Shown here in pieces: positions 43,874 through 52,715 of a DNA stretch of 64,000 bases (position 1 is the first letter of the stretch; each line of letters starts with the position of its first letter). The position numbers and the translations under genes are program-made. The DNA is from Acidimicrobiia bacterium (GTDB taxonomy: Bacteria > Actinomycetota > Acidimicrobiia > Spongiisociales > ZC4RG35). The stretch spans positions 496,001 to 560,000 of the forward strand of contig JANQOU010000006.1 in NCBI GenBank assembly GCA_028285585.1. The letters run 5' to 3'. Under the pieces are notes generated by a model that was given only the letters and a program-made list of their open reading frames with translations, was not told the origin of the DNA and ran no database searches.

Positions 43874-45202
43874 TTAGGAGTCTTCTGCTGTCCTGTTTCG
43901 TGACCGCACGACCAGACGCCACAAGAAGTAGAGACCAGCCGGCACCCAGATGAATGGCAGCAACGCTCCAGCCAGCAACAGCACTATCTGACCCAAGCCG
44001 AGCAGCCATTCCCAGCTGGTTTGCAGACCGTCCACAAACGTGGGAATGCCACCTGGATCGAAAGCCTCCAGAAAGAAGATCGATGTTCGGGTCGCCGGCG
44101 CCCCGTCGATGGCAGTGCCGTCATCGTTGACCGGCTGAGCGGTGATCGTGCTTTGAATGCGCAGGTCACGGTCGACCAAAACCTCAGTTGCCAGCATCAG
44201 CGAAGCGCCCGGCTCCAGCGGCTCGTCGAGATCCCCGTAGACGAGGGTCATGTCGCCGATCTCCAGGTCGAGCACCGGATCACGCAGCTCGAAGTCGCGA
44301 AGCAGCGTGTCGCCGATGTTGGTGACCTCGTAGCAAAGAGTCGCTCGGTCCCCGACCTCAATGTGGAGCGCTTCATACTCACCGGGGCAGCCTGCACCAC
44401 TGTCGCCAACAGAAGACAGGGCGGTGACCACCAGATCGATCTCGGGATTGCTGGCGTCCCTGGTGATGGTCATCACGATCGTGGCAAGCGCCACTTGGTC
44501 TTCCAGGGTGCGCAGCCGGCCACGGAGCGACTCGAGTTGTGTCTCACGAGCGACTAGCTCTGCCTCGAGGGCCACAACTTCTTTGATGTCGGTGGCCTCC
44601 GCGAGAAGGGCTCGCAGCCGCTCGACGCTGGCTGCCGAAGTCGCGATCTGACTGCGTAGATCAACCACACGATCGGTGACATCGGTTGCGGTCACCTTCT
44701 GGGTTCGCACCTCACCGATCGAGCTCAAGTCATTGAGAACCTCGTGAAAGCGGTCGGGATCCACCTTGAACGTGAGGATGCTGACCGACTCGAGGCCGCC
44801 GGTTGTCTCCTGGCCGAAGAGGAACCCACCGGCAAGGGCCACCACTCGCCCCGCTTCTGCACTGGCAGCGCCGACGTCGGGCACTGCGACTCTGATGTCC
44901 GCAGTGAAGATGATGTCTCTACCCGGAGGCGATGCCTGGAAGGCGACAGGTGTGGTCGCGCCATCGCCAAACACTGTCTTGTCCTCATCAGCGGTATCGG
45001 TATCGGTGGCGGCTCCCTCAACCTCGCCGCTCTCTCCCGAATCTCTGGATGTCGCGGCTGTTGTCACCGCAGGTGCACCATCACCCCCTCCGTCCAGACT
45101 CGAGCTGATGTCCATGAAGGTCTCCATCGAGTCGCTGGCCGCGCAGGCAGCCAGGACCATCACAAACACCAACAAGACGCTGACAAATCTTCCCCTATTC
45201 AC
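43874..45202 (-). CDS. DUF4349-domain lipoprotein
   Basis: A 442-residue envelope protein. The signal sequence ends in a lipobox (VLAAC), so it is probably lipid-anchored. A low-complexity linker is followed by a DUF4349 domain (about 95-265) with IIFTADIRVAVPDVG, the KVTATDVTDRVVDLRSQI repeat and a coiled-coil stretch AELVARETQLESLRGRLRTLEDQV. A beta-rich domain (about 275-380) follows, then a C-terminal membrane helix (about 405-430). The function of DUF4349 is unknown. It is divergent from the large BNR protein across a perfect inverted repeat. Confidence 0.88.
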   Translation of the reverse strand: MNRGRFVSVLLVFVMVLAACAASDSMETFMDISSSLDGGGDGAPAVTTAATSRDSGESGEVEGAATDTDTADEDKTVFGDGATTPVAFQASPPGRDIIFTADIRVAVPDVGAASAEAGRVVALAGGFLFGQETTGGLESVSILTFKVDPDRFHEVLNDLSSIGEVRTQKVTATDVTDRVVDLRSQIATSAASVERLRALLAEATDIKEVVALEAELVARETQLESLRGRLRTLEDQVALATIVMTITRDASNPEIDLVVTALSSVGDSGAGCPGEYEALHIEVGDRATLCYEVTNIGDTLLRDFELRDPVLDLEIGDMTLVYGDLDEPLEPGASLMLATEVLVDRDLRIQSTITAQPVNDDGTAIDGAPATRTSIFFLEAFDPGGIPTFVDGLQTSWEWLLGLGQIVLLLAGALLPFIWVPAGLYFLWRLVVRSRNRTAEDS

Positions 45203-45214
45203 AATCCCTCCAAT

Positions 45215-45252
45215 CGATTGCGTGGAGTTTGGACGATCACTCCACGCAATCG
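45215..45252. repeat. 14-bp perfect inverted repeat in a divergent promoter region
   Basis: CGATTGCGTGGAGT and ACTCCACGCAATCG, separated by 10 bases. It lies in the 122-bp gap between the divergent DUF4349 and BNR genes. It could be an operator serving both promoters or a hairpin. Confidence 0.7.
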
Positions 45253-45324
45253 GTTCCTCATGAGCTCAGAGTCGGCTGCCCGGCTACGCTCGGAAGCCCT
45301 TTGTCTAGACACGAGAGGTAACAG

Positions 45325-48300
45325 GTGACCGAGAGGCTGCTCGACGAACCGCTGGCGCAAAGTCTGCTGAACACGATGACCTTCCGTTGCATCGGCCCAC
45401 CTCGTGGCGGGCGGACGGTCGCCGTCGCCGGAGACCCGTCGGATGCGGGCCGCTACTACTTCGGAGCCGTCGCAGGGGGAATCTGGAAGACAGAAGACGC
45501 CGGCACCACCTGGATCAACGTCAGTGACGGCTTCCTGGAGACGTCCTCGGTCGGGGCCATCGCAGTGTCCGAATCCGATCCCGCTGTCATCTACGCAGGC
45601 ATGGGCGAGAGCACCATCCGCCTCGACGTCTCCCACGGCAACGGGGTCTACCGCTCCGGCGACGGTGGCCAGACTTGGGTTCATTGCGGGCTCGACGACA
45701 CCCGACACATCGGCGAGATCCGGATTCACCCGAAGAACCCCGACCACGTCATGGTCGCAGCCCTCGGCCACGCCTTCGGGCCCAACGAGGAACGAGGCCT
45801 CTTCAGGTCTCTCGACGGCGGGAAGAACTGGGAGAAGATCCTGTACGTGAGCGACCGCGCCGGGGCCGTCGATGTTTCCTTCGACCCGCGAAGCCCGCAA
45901 GTGATCTACGCCACCATCTGGCAGACACATCGCAACTTCTGGGAACTGAGCAGCGGCGGGCCCGACTGCGGCCTCTGGAAGTCGACCGACGGAGGAGACA
46001 CCTGGGAGAACATCACCAGCAACGAAGGCCTCCCCCAAGATGCGATCCTCGGCAAGATCGGAGTGACAGCCTCACCCGTCAAAGCAGGAAGGGTCTGGGC
46101 ACTGATCGAAGCCTCCGAGGGCGCCGGGTTGTACCGGAGCGAGGACTTCGGCGAAAGCTGGAAGCTGCTCAACTCCGACATCAAGCTGCGATACCGGCCC
46201 TGGTACTACATGCACGTCTTCGCCGACACCCAGGATGCCGACACCGTCTACGTAAACAACCTCGACATGTGGAAGTCGACGGACGGTGGCAAGAGCTTCG
46301 ACCGGATCGCCACACCGCACGGTGACAACCACGATCTCTGGATCGACCCCAATGACAACCGCCGCATGGTCCAGGGCAACGACGGCGGGGCCAACGTCAG
46401 CCTCAACGGAGGCGAGACCTGGAGCACGGTGTACAACCAGCTCACCGCCCAGCTCTACACGGTCACAACCGACAACCGCGAGCCCTACTACCACGTGTAC
46501 GGGACACAGCAGGACAACTCGAGCATCGCCGTGCCCAGCGGTGCCAACGACGGCGCCATCACCTGGAGTGACTGCTACGCGGCGGGCTCCGGCGAAAGCG
46601 GGTTCATGGCAGTCGACCCCGATGACGACGACGTCGTGTTCGTCGGAGCCGTGGGCAGCTCACCCGGAGGTGGAGGGGCCTTGCAGCGCTACGACCACAA
46701 GACCGGTCAGATCCAGCTCGTCAACGTGTGGCCGGAGCATCACGGAGGCATCGGGCCCAAGGAGCTGACCTACCGATTCCCCTGGACTTTCCCCATCCTG
46801 TTCTCACCACACGACTCCGACGTGCTCTACACGGCGGGCAACCACGTGTTCCGCAGCAGGGACCACGGTCACAGCTGGGAAGACATCAGCCCCGACCTGA
46901 CCCGCAACGACCCCGAGAAGCTGGCCGCCTCAGGCGGGCCGATCACCAAGGACACCAGCGGAGCCGAGCACTACTGCACCATCGCGACGATGCGCGAGTG
47001 CCCGGTCGAGCCAGGAGTCCTCTGGGCTGGTAGTGACGACGGGTTGGTTCACGTGAGCCGAGACAACGGCGAGAACTGGGTCGATGTCACCCCACCGGAT
47101 CTGCCGGAGTGGAGTTTCGTGCGAACCGTCGAGCCGTCACCACACCAAGCGGGCACGATCTACGTCGCCGCCACCCGGTACAAGCTCGACGACAACACCC
47201 CCTACCTCTACCGAAGCTCCGATTACGGGGAGACCTGGGAGGACATCACCGGCACAGGAGATGGCGCGATCCCGGGCGACGACTTCGTGAGAGTCATCAG
47301 ATGCGACCCGTCGCAGGAAGGCCTCCTCTACGTGGGCACCGAGACCGGGCTCTACATCTCCACCGACGACGGTGGGTCGTGGGCACGCTGGGAGTCGAAC
47401 CTCCCGGTCACCCCGGTGTACGACCTGACCATCAAGGGAACCGACCTCGTGGTGGCGACTCACGGCCGCTCGTTCTGGATCATGGACGATCTCGCGCCGA
47501 TTTATCAGCTGATGGAACAGCCGGCTGGTGATGAGGCCAGGCTGTTCGAGCCACGCCGCACCTGGCGGATCTTGCCCGACCTGTTCTCTCCGTGGATTGC
47601 CACGGAGGGCCGCGACTACTGGGTCTCGCTGGGGAAAGAGGCGGTCTTCGACGCCGAAAGTGACAAGAGCGGCCAGGTAGTTCGGAAGCACCTCGGCGCG
47701 GGGACCTCAGCCCGCCTCGGAGCCATGATCACCTACACGGTCGGTGATCTCAGTGATGGCGACACCGTGTCACTCGAGCTCTACGACTCCGATGGAGAGT
47801 TGGTGCGTTCGATCGCTCCGAAGCCCGACGGGTACGACGACCTGAGCGACGACGAGAAGGGCCTCAACCCGGCCCCCTGGCTTCCCGTCCACGAAGGTGT
47901 GTGTCGATTCCTCTGGGATCTCCGGCACCCTGGGTCGACCCGGGTGAAAGGGAACAAGCTGGCAAGCGAAGCCAACCTCGGGCCGCTGGTCGTTCCCGGC
48001 ACCTACGAGGTGAGGCTGGTGATCACCGATGGTGACGGGACCAAGCAGGAGCTCAGCCAGAGTTTCGAGGTCGTCAACGACCCCCGGCCCAACATCAGCC
48101 AGGAGGACCTCGAGGCACAGCTCGAAACCCTGCTGTCGATCCGGGACAAGATCTCCGAGGCGCACGAAGGCATCAACAAACTGCGCGAGACCCGGGGGCA
48201 GGTCGAGGCATGGACCGCGCGGCCCGATCTCGGGGACGAAGCTGAGGAGTCGGCCAAGGCACTGCTGGAGAAACTGCACTCCATAGAAGACCAGCTGATT

Positions 48301-48555
48301 GTCCCCGGTGACCACAAGGACACCTTCGGGCTCAACGAGCGAGCACGGCTCAATGAGAAGCTGTCTTCGGTGATCAGCGTGGTGGCGAGCGCGGACTCAA
48401 AGCCGACCACCCAATCCACCAAGATCGCCGAGATGTACGGAAGTGAGATCGATGAGCAACTGGCCTTGTTGGACCAGGTGTTCAACGAGGAATTGGTTCA
48501 CTTCAATGAGGCGATCCGGTCTCTGGATCTCCCGGCGGTCTCGCCCCAAACTTGA
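45325..48555 (+). CDS. Large BNR/VPS10-type beta-propeller protein
   Basis: A 1076-residue protein built from Asp-box (BNR) repeats, seen many times as SxDGGxTW variants: KTEDAGTTW, RSGDGGQTW, RSLDGGKNW, KSTDGGDTW, RSSDYGETW and STDDGGSW. These form one or two beta-propellers over about residues 20-730, as in the sortilin/VPS10-like family. A C-terminal part (about 780-960) is beta-sandwich-like, and the end is a helical, charged region. No signal peptide is seen, so it is probably cytoplasmic or exported by another route. The enzymatic role, if any, is unknown. Confidence 0.88.
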   Translation: MTERLLDEPLAQSLLNTMTFRCIGPPRGGRTVAVAGDPSDAGRYYFGAVAGGIWKTEDAGTTWINVSDGFLETSSVGAIAVSESDPAVIYAGMGESTIRLDVSHGNGVYRSGDGGQTWVHCGLDDTRHIGEIRIHPKNPDHVMVAALGHAFGPNEERGLFRSLDGGKNWEKILYVSDRAGAVDVSFDPRSPQVIYATIWQTHRNFWELSSGGPDCGLWKSTDGGDTWENITSNEGLPQDAILGKIGVTASPVKAGRVWALIEASEGAGLYRSEDFGESWKLLNSDIKLRYRPWYYMHVFADTQDADTVYVNNLDMWKSTDGGKSFDRIATPHGDNHDLWIDPNDNRRMVQGNDGGANVSLNGGETWSTVYNQLTAQLYTVTTDNREPYYHVYGTQQDNSSIAVPSGANDGAITWSDCYAAGSGESGFMAVDPDDDDVVFVGAVGSSPGGGGALQRYDHKTGQIQLVNVWPEHHGGIGPKELTYRFPWTFPILFSPHDSDVLYTAGNHVFRSRDHGHSWEDISPDLTRNDPEKLAASGGPITKDTSGAEHYCTIATMRECPVEPGVLWAGSDDGLVHVSRDNGENWVDVTPPDLPEWSFVRTVEPSPHQAGTIYVAATRYKLDDNTPYLYRSSDYGETWEDITGTGDGAIPGDDFVRVIRCDPSQEGLLYVGTETGLYISTDDGGSWARWESNLPVTPVYDLTIKGTDLVVATHGRSFWIMDDLAPIYQLMEQPAGDEARLFEPRRTWRILPDLFSPWIATEGRDYWVSLGKEAVFDAESDKSGQVVRKHLGAGTSARLGAMITYTVGDLSDGDTVSLELYDSDGELVRSIAPKPDGYDDLSDDEKGLNPAPWLPVHEGVCRFLWDLRHPGSTRVKGNKLASEANLGPLVVPGTYEVRLVITDGDGTKQELSQSFEVVNDPRPNISQEDLEAQLETLLSIRDKISEAHEGINKLRETRGQVEAWTARPDLGDEAEESAKALLEKLHSIEDQLIVPGDHKDTFGLNERARLNEKLSSVISVVASADSKPTTQSTKIAEMYGSEIDEQLALLDQVFNEELVHFNEAIRSLDLPAVSPQT

Positions 48556-48590
48556 CGCCTTGTCGATAGCCCGGCTTGGGTGACAACTGA

Positions 48591-49313
48591 GTGGAGCCCC
48601 TGGTCGTAATCCCTGTCTTGATCGCCGTTGTCGCGGCGTTCATGCTGTCCGCTTCTGCTGGGCTAGGGGGATCCCTGATCCTCGTTCCGACGCTGGCCCT
48701 GGTTCTCGGAACCAAAGAGGGCGTCGCCCTGGCCGCACTCCTGCTGGCAGCGAACAACGTGGTCAAGGTTCTCGCCTACCGCCGAACACTGCCCTTCCGG
48801 AAGGCCTTGGTGGTGATCATCTTGATCTCGTTGGGTGCTCTGGTGGGGGCCAGGTTGCTCGTCGCCGCCCCCGAGAGTCTCGTGACCATCGCGGTGATCG
48901 TCAGCTTTGCTGCTGCTCTGGTCGCCGAGCGAATGGACTTGGGCAAGGTCCGAACTGTCGGTGGGCCGATGCTTGCCTTTGCCTCAGGCGCGACCTCCGG
49001 ATTCTCAGGAACATCGGGGCCGCTCAAGGGGATGGCCATCCGTCAGCTCAGTCTCGACCGGGCCCACTTCGTCGGAGCGGCTTCGCTGGCTTCCCTCGCG
49101 GGAGACGCAACCAAGGCAGCCGTGTTCGCCGAGGCCGGGCTTCTGAGAGATGACAGTCTGATCATCGCTCTACTGGCGGCACCGCTCATGTTCATGTCGA
49201 CGTTCGCCGGGAGGTACATCAACACCCGGATCGGTGAGACTGGATACACCTGGCTCTTCTGGGCGGTGATGGCCGGCTACACCCTCAGGCTCATCCTGGG
49301 ACTTGTCGCCTGA
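48591..49313 (+). CDS. TauE/SafE-family membrane permease (TSUP)
   Basis: A 240-residue integral membrane protein with about seven or eight helices. The glycine-rich N-terminal block (SASAGLGGSLILVPTLALVLG) and the internal repeat around GATSGFSGTSGPLKG are characteristic of the sulfite exporter TauE/SafE family. Such carriers move sulfite, sulfoacetate or other small organosulfur anions; the substrate here is unknown. The GTG start lies 36 bp after the BNR gene, so co-transcription is possible. Confidence 0.88.
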   Translation: MEPLVVIPVLIAVVAAFMLSASAGLGGSLILVPTLALVLGTKEGVALAALLLAANNVVKVLAYRRTLPFRKALVVIILISLGALVGARLLVAAPESLVTIAVIVSFAAALVAERMDLGKVRTVGGPMLAFASGATSGFSGTSGPLKGMAIRQLSLDRAHFVGAASLASLAGDATKAAVFAEAGLLRDDSLIIALLAAPLMFMSTFAGRYINTRIGETGYTWLFWAVMAGYTLRLILGLVA

Positions 49314-49319
49314 ACCCAG

Positions 49320-50099
49320 TCAGTCGTCGCCTTTGACCGAATCGAGATAGGCAGAGAAGGCCTCCTCGAACTCCGGCGACGAGGTGACCGCCAGGAAGCC
49401 TTCACCGTCCATGTGATGACCGATCCGAGCCGACATGGCCTTGCTCACAGAATTGACCTGGTCTTTCGTGATGAGCACGGGCAGCGGCGGCATCCCTTTG
49501 ATCCGTGTGACCAGCTCCTCGATCTCGTCGTCTAGCCGATCGTCAGCAACCACTCGGTTGAGGAAACCAGCTGCGCGTGCCTCATCCGGGGAGAACTCCC
49601 GACAAGTGATCACCAGCTCCTTGGTCAGGGCTGGACCAATCTCACGGACCAGGCTCGGGATCCCGGCCCAGTTCAACGGTATGCCCAGCTCGACCTCGGG
49701 GATCTTGAAGCGAGCGCTCTTGGTCGCGACACGGAGATCGCACGCAGCGGCGATCACGACACCACCGCCGACCACCCAGCCATTGAGCCGGGCAACGGTG
49801 ATGGCCCGCATCTCCTCCAAAGCTGTCGCCATCTTCCCACCCAGCATGGCTTGCTCACGGCGGACGACAGTGTTCTCTGGCTTGTCCCCAAACGCGTCGA
49901 GGTCATACCCGGCGCAGAAGGAGTCGCCGGTGCTGGCTACGACAACAACCCTGACTTCAGTCTGTTGATCGAACCATCTCGCCGCCTCGATCAACTCCTC
50001 GAGGACTCCGGGTGTGAGTGCATTCAGCCGCTCCGGCCGATTGAGCGTGATCCTGCCGACATCATCGGCGACGTCAACCAAGATCTGCTCGAAGGCCAT
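49320..50099 (-). CDS. Enoyl-CoA hydratase/isomerase family protein
   Basis: A 259-residue crotonase-fold enzyme acting on acyl-CoA thioesters. The oxyanion-hole regions DSFCAGYDLDAFGD and GWVVGGGVVIAAACDLRVAT are clear, followed by FKIPEVELGIPLNWAGIPSLVREIG, the region of the catalytic glutamates in hydratases. The exact reaction (hydratase, isomerase or hydrolase) is open. It stands alone, convergent to the TauE gene. Confidence 0.9.
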   Translation of the reverse strand: MAFEQILVDVADDVGRITLNRPERLNALTPGVLEELIEAARWFDQQTEVRVVVVASTGDSFCAGYDLDAFGDKPENTVVRREQAMLGGKMATALEEMRAITVARLNGWVVGGGVVIAAACDLRVATKSARFKIPEVELGIPLNWAGIPSLVREIGPALTKELVITCREFSPDEARAAGFLNRVVADDRLDDEIEELVTRIKGMPPLPVLITKDQVNSVSKAMSARIGHHMDGEGFLAVTSSPEFEEAFSAYLDSVKGDD

Positions 50100-50138
50100 G
50101 CGGCGAGGCTAACGGTGCAACGGTCGCGCGTGCACAGC

Positions 50139-50190
50139 GTCGCGCTGACCGACACGCCTTGCTATAGCAACCTGTGTCGCTCAGCGCGAC
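50139..50190. repeat. 52-bp near-perfect palindrome centred on TTGCTATAGCAA (copy 2)
   Basis: The arms are GTCGCGCTGACCGACACGCC and CCTGTGTCGCTCAGCGCGAC, mismatching at only a few positions, with TTGCTATAGCAA (50159-50170) at the centre. It lies in the divergent promoter region between the enoyl-CoA hydratase gene and the selenoprotein operon. Confidence 0.8.
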
Positions 50191-50193
50191 GGG

Positions 50194-50205
50194 TTGCTAT
50201 AGCAA
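50194..50205. repeat. TTGCTATAGCAA palindrome, copy 3
   Basis: The third copy of the perfect 12-bp palindrome, 35 bp centre-to-centre from copy 2 and 47 bp before the GTG start of the selenoprotein gene. Two copies in one promoter suggest a regulator binding site. Confidence 0.75.
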
Positions 50206-50251
50206 CAACGGCCGGTCCCGAAGGGATGCGGGCGGAGCTAACTTCTGCGAC

Positions 50252-51220
50252 GTGTCCAAGCTCCTGGAAGCTCCGGTGCATCCGCGGCCCGACGCAGTCG
50301 CCGCCGCAAGAGCGCAGTTCGACTACCTGGCTTCCCCGGGAGCGGTCCTCACAGGCGAGCAGCGCGTTGCCCTCGCCGAAGCTGCCCGCAACGGCGATCC
50401 GGGCGACCAGCTCCAGACACTGGCTCATCACCTCTACACGGAGCCCGCCACGGTCCACGAAGAGCATGTCAGGGCAGCGGCCGACTTCCACGGCGACCCT
50501 GGCACCGTAGAGGCGGTTGGGATCGTCGCCCGTCTCTCTTCGGTCGACAGGATTCACAACGTGCTCGGTGTCGAACTGGAGCATCTGCCTGAGCCGAGCC
50601 ACGGCGAGCCGACCGGTGACATCGCCTCTGGGTTGAAACGACGCAGAGGGTTCCTGCCCAAGCCACCCGGCGAGATCCCTGTGACCCTTGACCTCGTCCC
50701 CGCTGAAGGAGATGCTTTGCGGGCGATGTTCGGCCCGATGTACATGACCGAGGAAGAGATGGGCGACCCCTTCTTCGGCCGTGACCTAGGTCTCAACACG
50801 CCTCAACTCGAGACTGTCGCAGCCAGGATCTCCCTGCTGAACCAATGCTTCTACTGAGTGTTCAGTCATGCCAGGCGGCTCAGTTGGAGCGGCGAGGAAC
50901 TCGGGTACGACATCGATATCGCTGCGCTGGGTGGTGAAGACGTCGACCTGGGAGTGCCGGGTGGCAAAGCACTGATCGATCTGGTCGACGCATTCTTCGA
51001 CGGGGCGCCCGAAAACCAAGAAGAAGCCCGGCGACAGGTTCTCGAAGAACTGGGCCCGGAATCACTGTTCGACACCGCCACCGTGTACGGCAACTTTGAG
51101 ATGATGAACCGAGTGGCGGAGGGCACCGGGATAGGCATCCCGAAACAGTGGGTCGAGCGATGGCAGTGGATGGTCGACGCCCTCAACCTCCGGGACGTCA
51201 TGAAAAGCCAGCAGAGTTAG
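50252..51220 (+). CDS. Predicted AhpD-like selenoprotein (CxxU), read through TGA at 50855-50857
   Basis: Reading TGA as selenocysteine joins two frames into one 322-residue protein of the AhpD/carboxymuconolactone decarboxylase fold. The segment ETVAARISLLNQC199-FY-U202-VFSH206 matches the AhpD active site CxxCxxxH, with Sec in place of the second Cys; the His is at the expected spacing. The downstream part begins without a ribosome-binding site and stays in frame for 121 codons. After TGA the RNA can fold as TTCAGT/GTTGGA, a 3x3 internal loop and GCC-AGGC-GGC, a SECIS-like stem. The start is GTG; a longer frame upstream reads through a palindromic repeat. The likely role is thiol/selenol peroxidase or redox enzyme. 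Sec-synthesis genes are not in this window. Confidence 0.82.
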
Positions 51221-51229
51221 GGTGATTCC

Positions 51230-51349
51230 GTGAAGCGCTACTCCCCTCTGATCCTGATCGTTGCCGCGATCGCATTGATCGCCGCCTTGCGCAAGGCCGA
51301 CAGCGACTCCTTGCCAGAGGAGACCTGGACGCCAGTCGAGCCTTCGTGA
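51230..51349 (+). CDS. Small membrane protein (39 aa) in the selenoprotein operon
   Basis: A GTG ORF encoding VKRYSPLILIVAAIALIAAL and an acidic tail of 19 residues. It is a basic N-terminus, one transmembrane helix and a short outward or cytoplasmic tail. It starts 9 bp after the selenoprotein stop, and its TGA overlaps the next start (GTGA). No family is known. The tight packing argues that it is real. Confidence 0.6.
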   Translation: MKRYSPLILIVAAIALIAALRKADSDSLPEETWTPVEPS

Positions 51350-51978
51350 GAGTTGGGGTTCTCGTAACAGGGGACATCGCAGTTCGGGCGGCACACTCCC
51401 TCGCGGCCGACCCATTGGTGGACGAGGTCGTCGTCATCGGGCCGGCCAGAAGCAAGTCATTTGCCGTAGTCGACTCGGCCGATGAATGCGACCTGCTGAT
51501 AGGCAACGGATCCGATGCACCCAAGCGGGCACGCAAGCTCGGAGTGCCGCTGGTCTGGGATGGGGAAGAGGCAGAGGAAGGTGTTCATGTCTGGGGGGCC
51601 AGCCCGCAAGGCCTGACTCTGGCTCTCGCCGCTCGCGAGTCGGATCCGAGGCTCGTCGCGGTGGCACATCCCGACCTGGATTCGGGCTCAGACCACCAAG
51701 CGCGCTTTCCCGACCCAATCGGCCGGCTCGATGTGACTGACGGTGTGTATGCCGGTCAAAGGCTTGCTTCAGCCTCATCTCCAGACGCGTTCGCCGCCGC
51801 GTTGGCGGTTGGCGCCGACAGACGGGTGACCCTGGTTGACCACGGAGCGTTCATGTCGGGTGTGGCCCTAGCCGCAGGTGTCGCCGTAGCCGGCGAGTCA
51901 CCCGCTCCGGTGTGGGACGACGCCCTCACTTATCTCAAAGCTGCCACCGCCATGGGCCTAGTCATGGCCGAAGACTGA
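51346..51978 (+). CDS. Unknown Rossmann-like protein of the selenoprotein operon
   Basis: A 210-residue protein. The N-terminus MRVGVLVTGDIAVRAAHSLAADPLVDEVVVIG looks like a dinucleotide-binding beta-alpha-beta unit. Further on are CDLLIGNGSDAPKRARKLGVPLVWDG and a C-terminal helical region with VDHGAFMSGVALAAGVAVAG. I recognise no family. It is coupled to the preceding small membrane protein by GTGA. Its stop codon lies at the left edge of the second inverted-repeat element. Confidence 0.7.
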   Translation: MRVGVLVTGDIAVRAAHSLAADPLVDEVVVIGPARSKSFAVVDSADECDLLIGNGSDAPKRARKLGVPLVWDGEEAEEGVHVWGASPQGLTLALAARESDPRLVAVAHPDLDSGSDHQARFPDPIGRLDVTDGVYAGQRLASASSPDAFAAALAVGADRRVTLVDHGAFMSGVALAAGVAVAGESPAPVWDDALTYLKAATAMGLVMAED

Positions 51979-52116
51979 CCCCCCTTCCACGAACCTCAGG
52001 TAATAACGACCGTATCTGGTCGCAATGGCCTCAAGTTGGCGATGGGCTTCTCGAACTCGAGGCCATAGAACCCGTATCTGGTCGTTATTACCTGAGGTTG
52101 CAGGTTGGGGGGGTTA
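51976..52116. repeat. Long inverted-repeat element, copy 2
   Basis: Built like the element at 10708-10862. The ends are TGACCCCCCTTCC and GGGGGGGTTAA. The arms are AACCTCAGGTAATAACGACC and its complement, with CCGTATCTGG blocks and ATGGCCTC/GAGGCCAT near the centre. It fills the gap between the convergent unknown gene and the DUF3566 gene and includes both stop codons. Confidence 0.85.
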
Positions 52117-52635
52117 AGGGTCGGTGGGGACGGGTTCGGTTTGCTCGGTGGGGATGTCGGCGTGGTCCTCGGGCGGGATCACCGCTCCCGACGGACCGGC
52201 ACCGTTGCCGTTGCGATAGTCCGCCGGCGGGTGAAGCACCGGGGCCGGTGCCTGGATCGGGGTGGGGTTGAGAGTCTCCTCGAGGACAACAACCTCGAGC
52301 CCTCCAACCACGTCCGAGACCAGGTTGTAGACGATGGCACCTGCCACGGACATCCCGGTCATAAGAACCCACCACACGACCGAAGAGAAGATCAGGAACC
52401 GAAGGAACTGCTCGGTGTTGGCAAACGGGTTCGAGCCTTCGTCGATCAGAGTGATCTCCACCATGAAGTCGACGAGCTGAGCCGGAATCCCGGCACGATC
52501 GAGAACAGACCAGAAGATCACGATTCCCAGCGTGATGCCGAGAGCCATGACAGCCCAGACCACCGCCGATACCTTCAGCGCGGTCCAAGGGTCGATTTTT
52601 CTGATGATGCGTCTGACGCGACGGACAGTTGCCAT
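52114..52635 (-). CDS. DUF3566 membrane protein
   Basis: A 173-residue protein with two membrane helices separated by an amphipathic region. RKIDPWTALKVSAVVWAVMALGITLG, GSNPFANTEQFLRFLIFSSVVWWVLMTGMSVAGAIVYNLVSDVVGGLEVVV is the DUF3566 domain, an actinobacterial protein usually encoded directly after gyrA. Its C-terminal 50 residues are a proline-rich tail. The function is unknown. Two short hairpins lie between it and gyrA. Confidence 0.9.
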   Translation of the reverse strand: MATVRRVRRIIRKIDPWTALKVSAVVWAVMALGITLGIVIFWSVLDRAGIPAQLVDFMVEITLIDEGSNPFANTEQFLRFLIFSSVVWWVLMTGMSVAGAIVYNLVSDVVGGLEVVVLEETLNPTPIQAPAPVLHPPADYRNGNGAGPSGAVIPPEDHADIPTEQTEPVPTDP

Positions 52636-52715
52636 TAGATGGGCTCCTGGGTATGGGATGAGTCTACGAGACAGCCCAGCTAGACCAACGCCACCTAGTC
52701 CCGGATAGTTTCACG

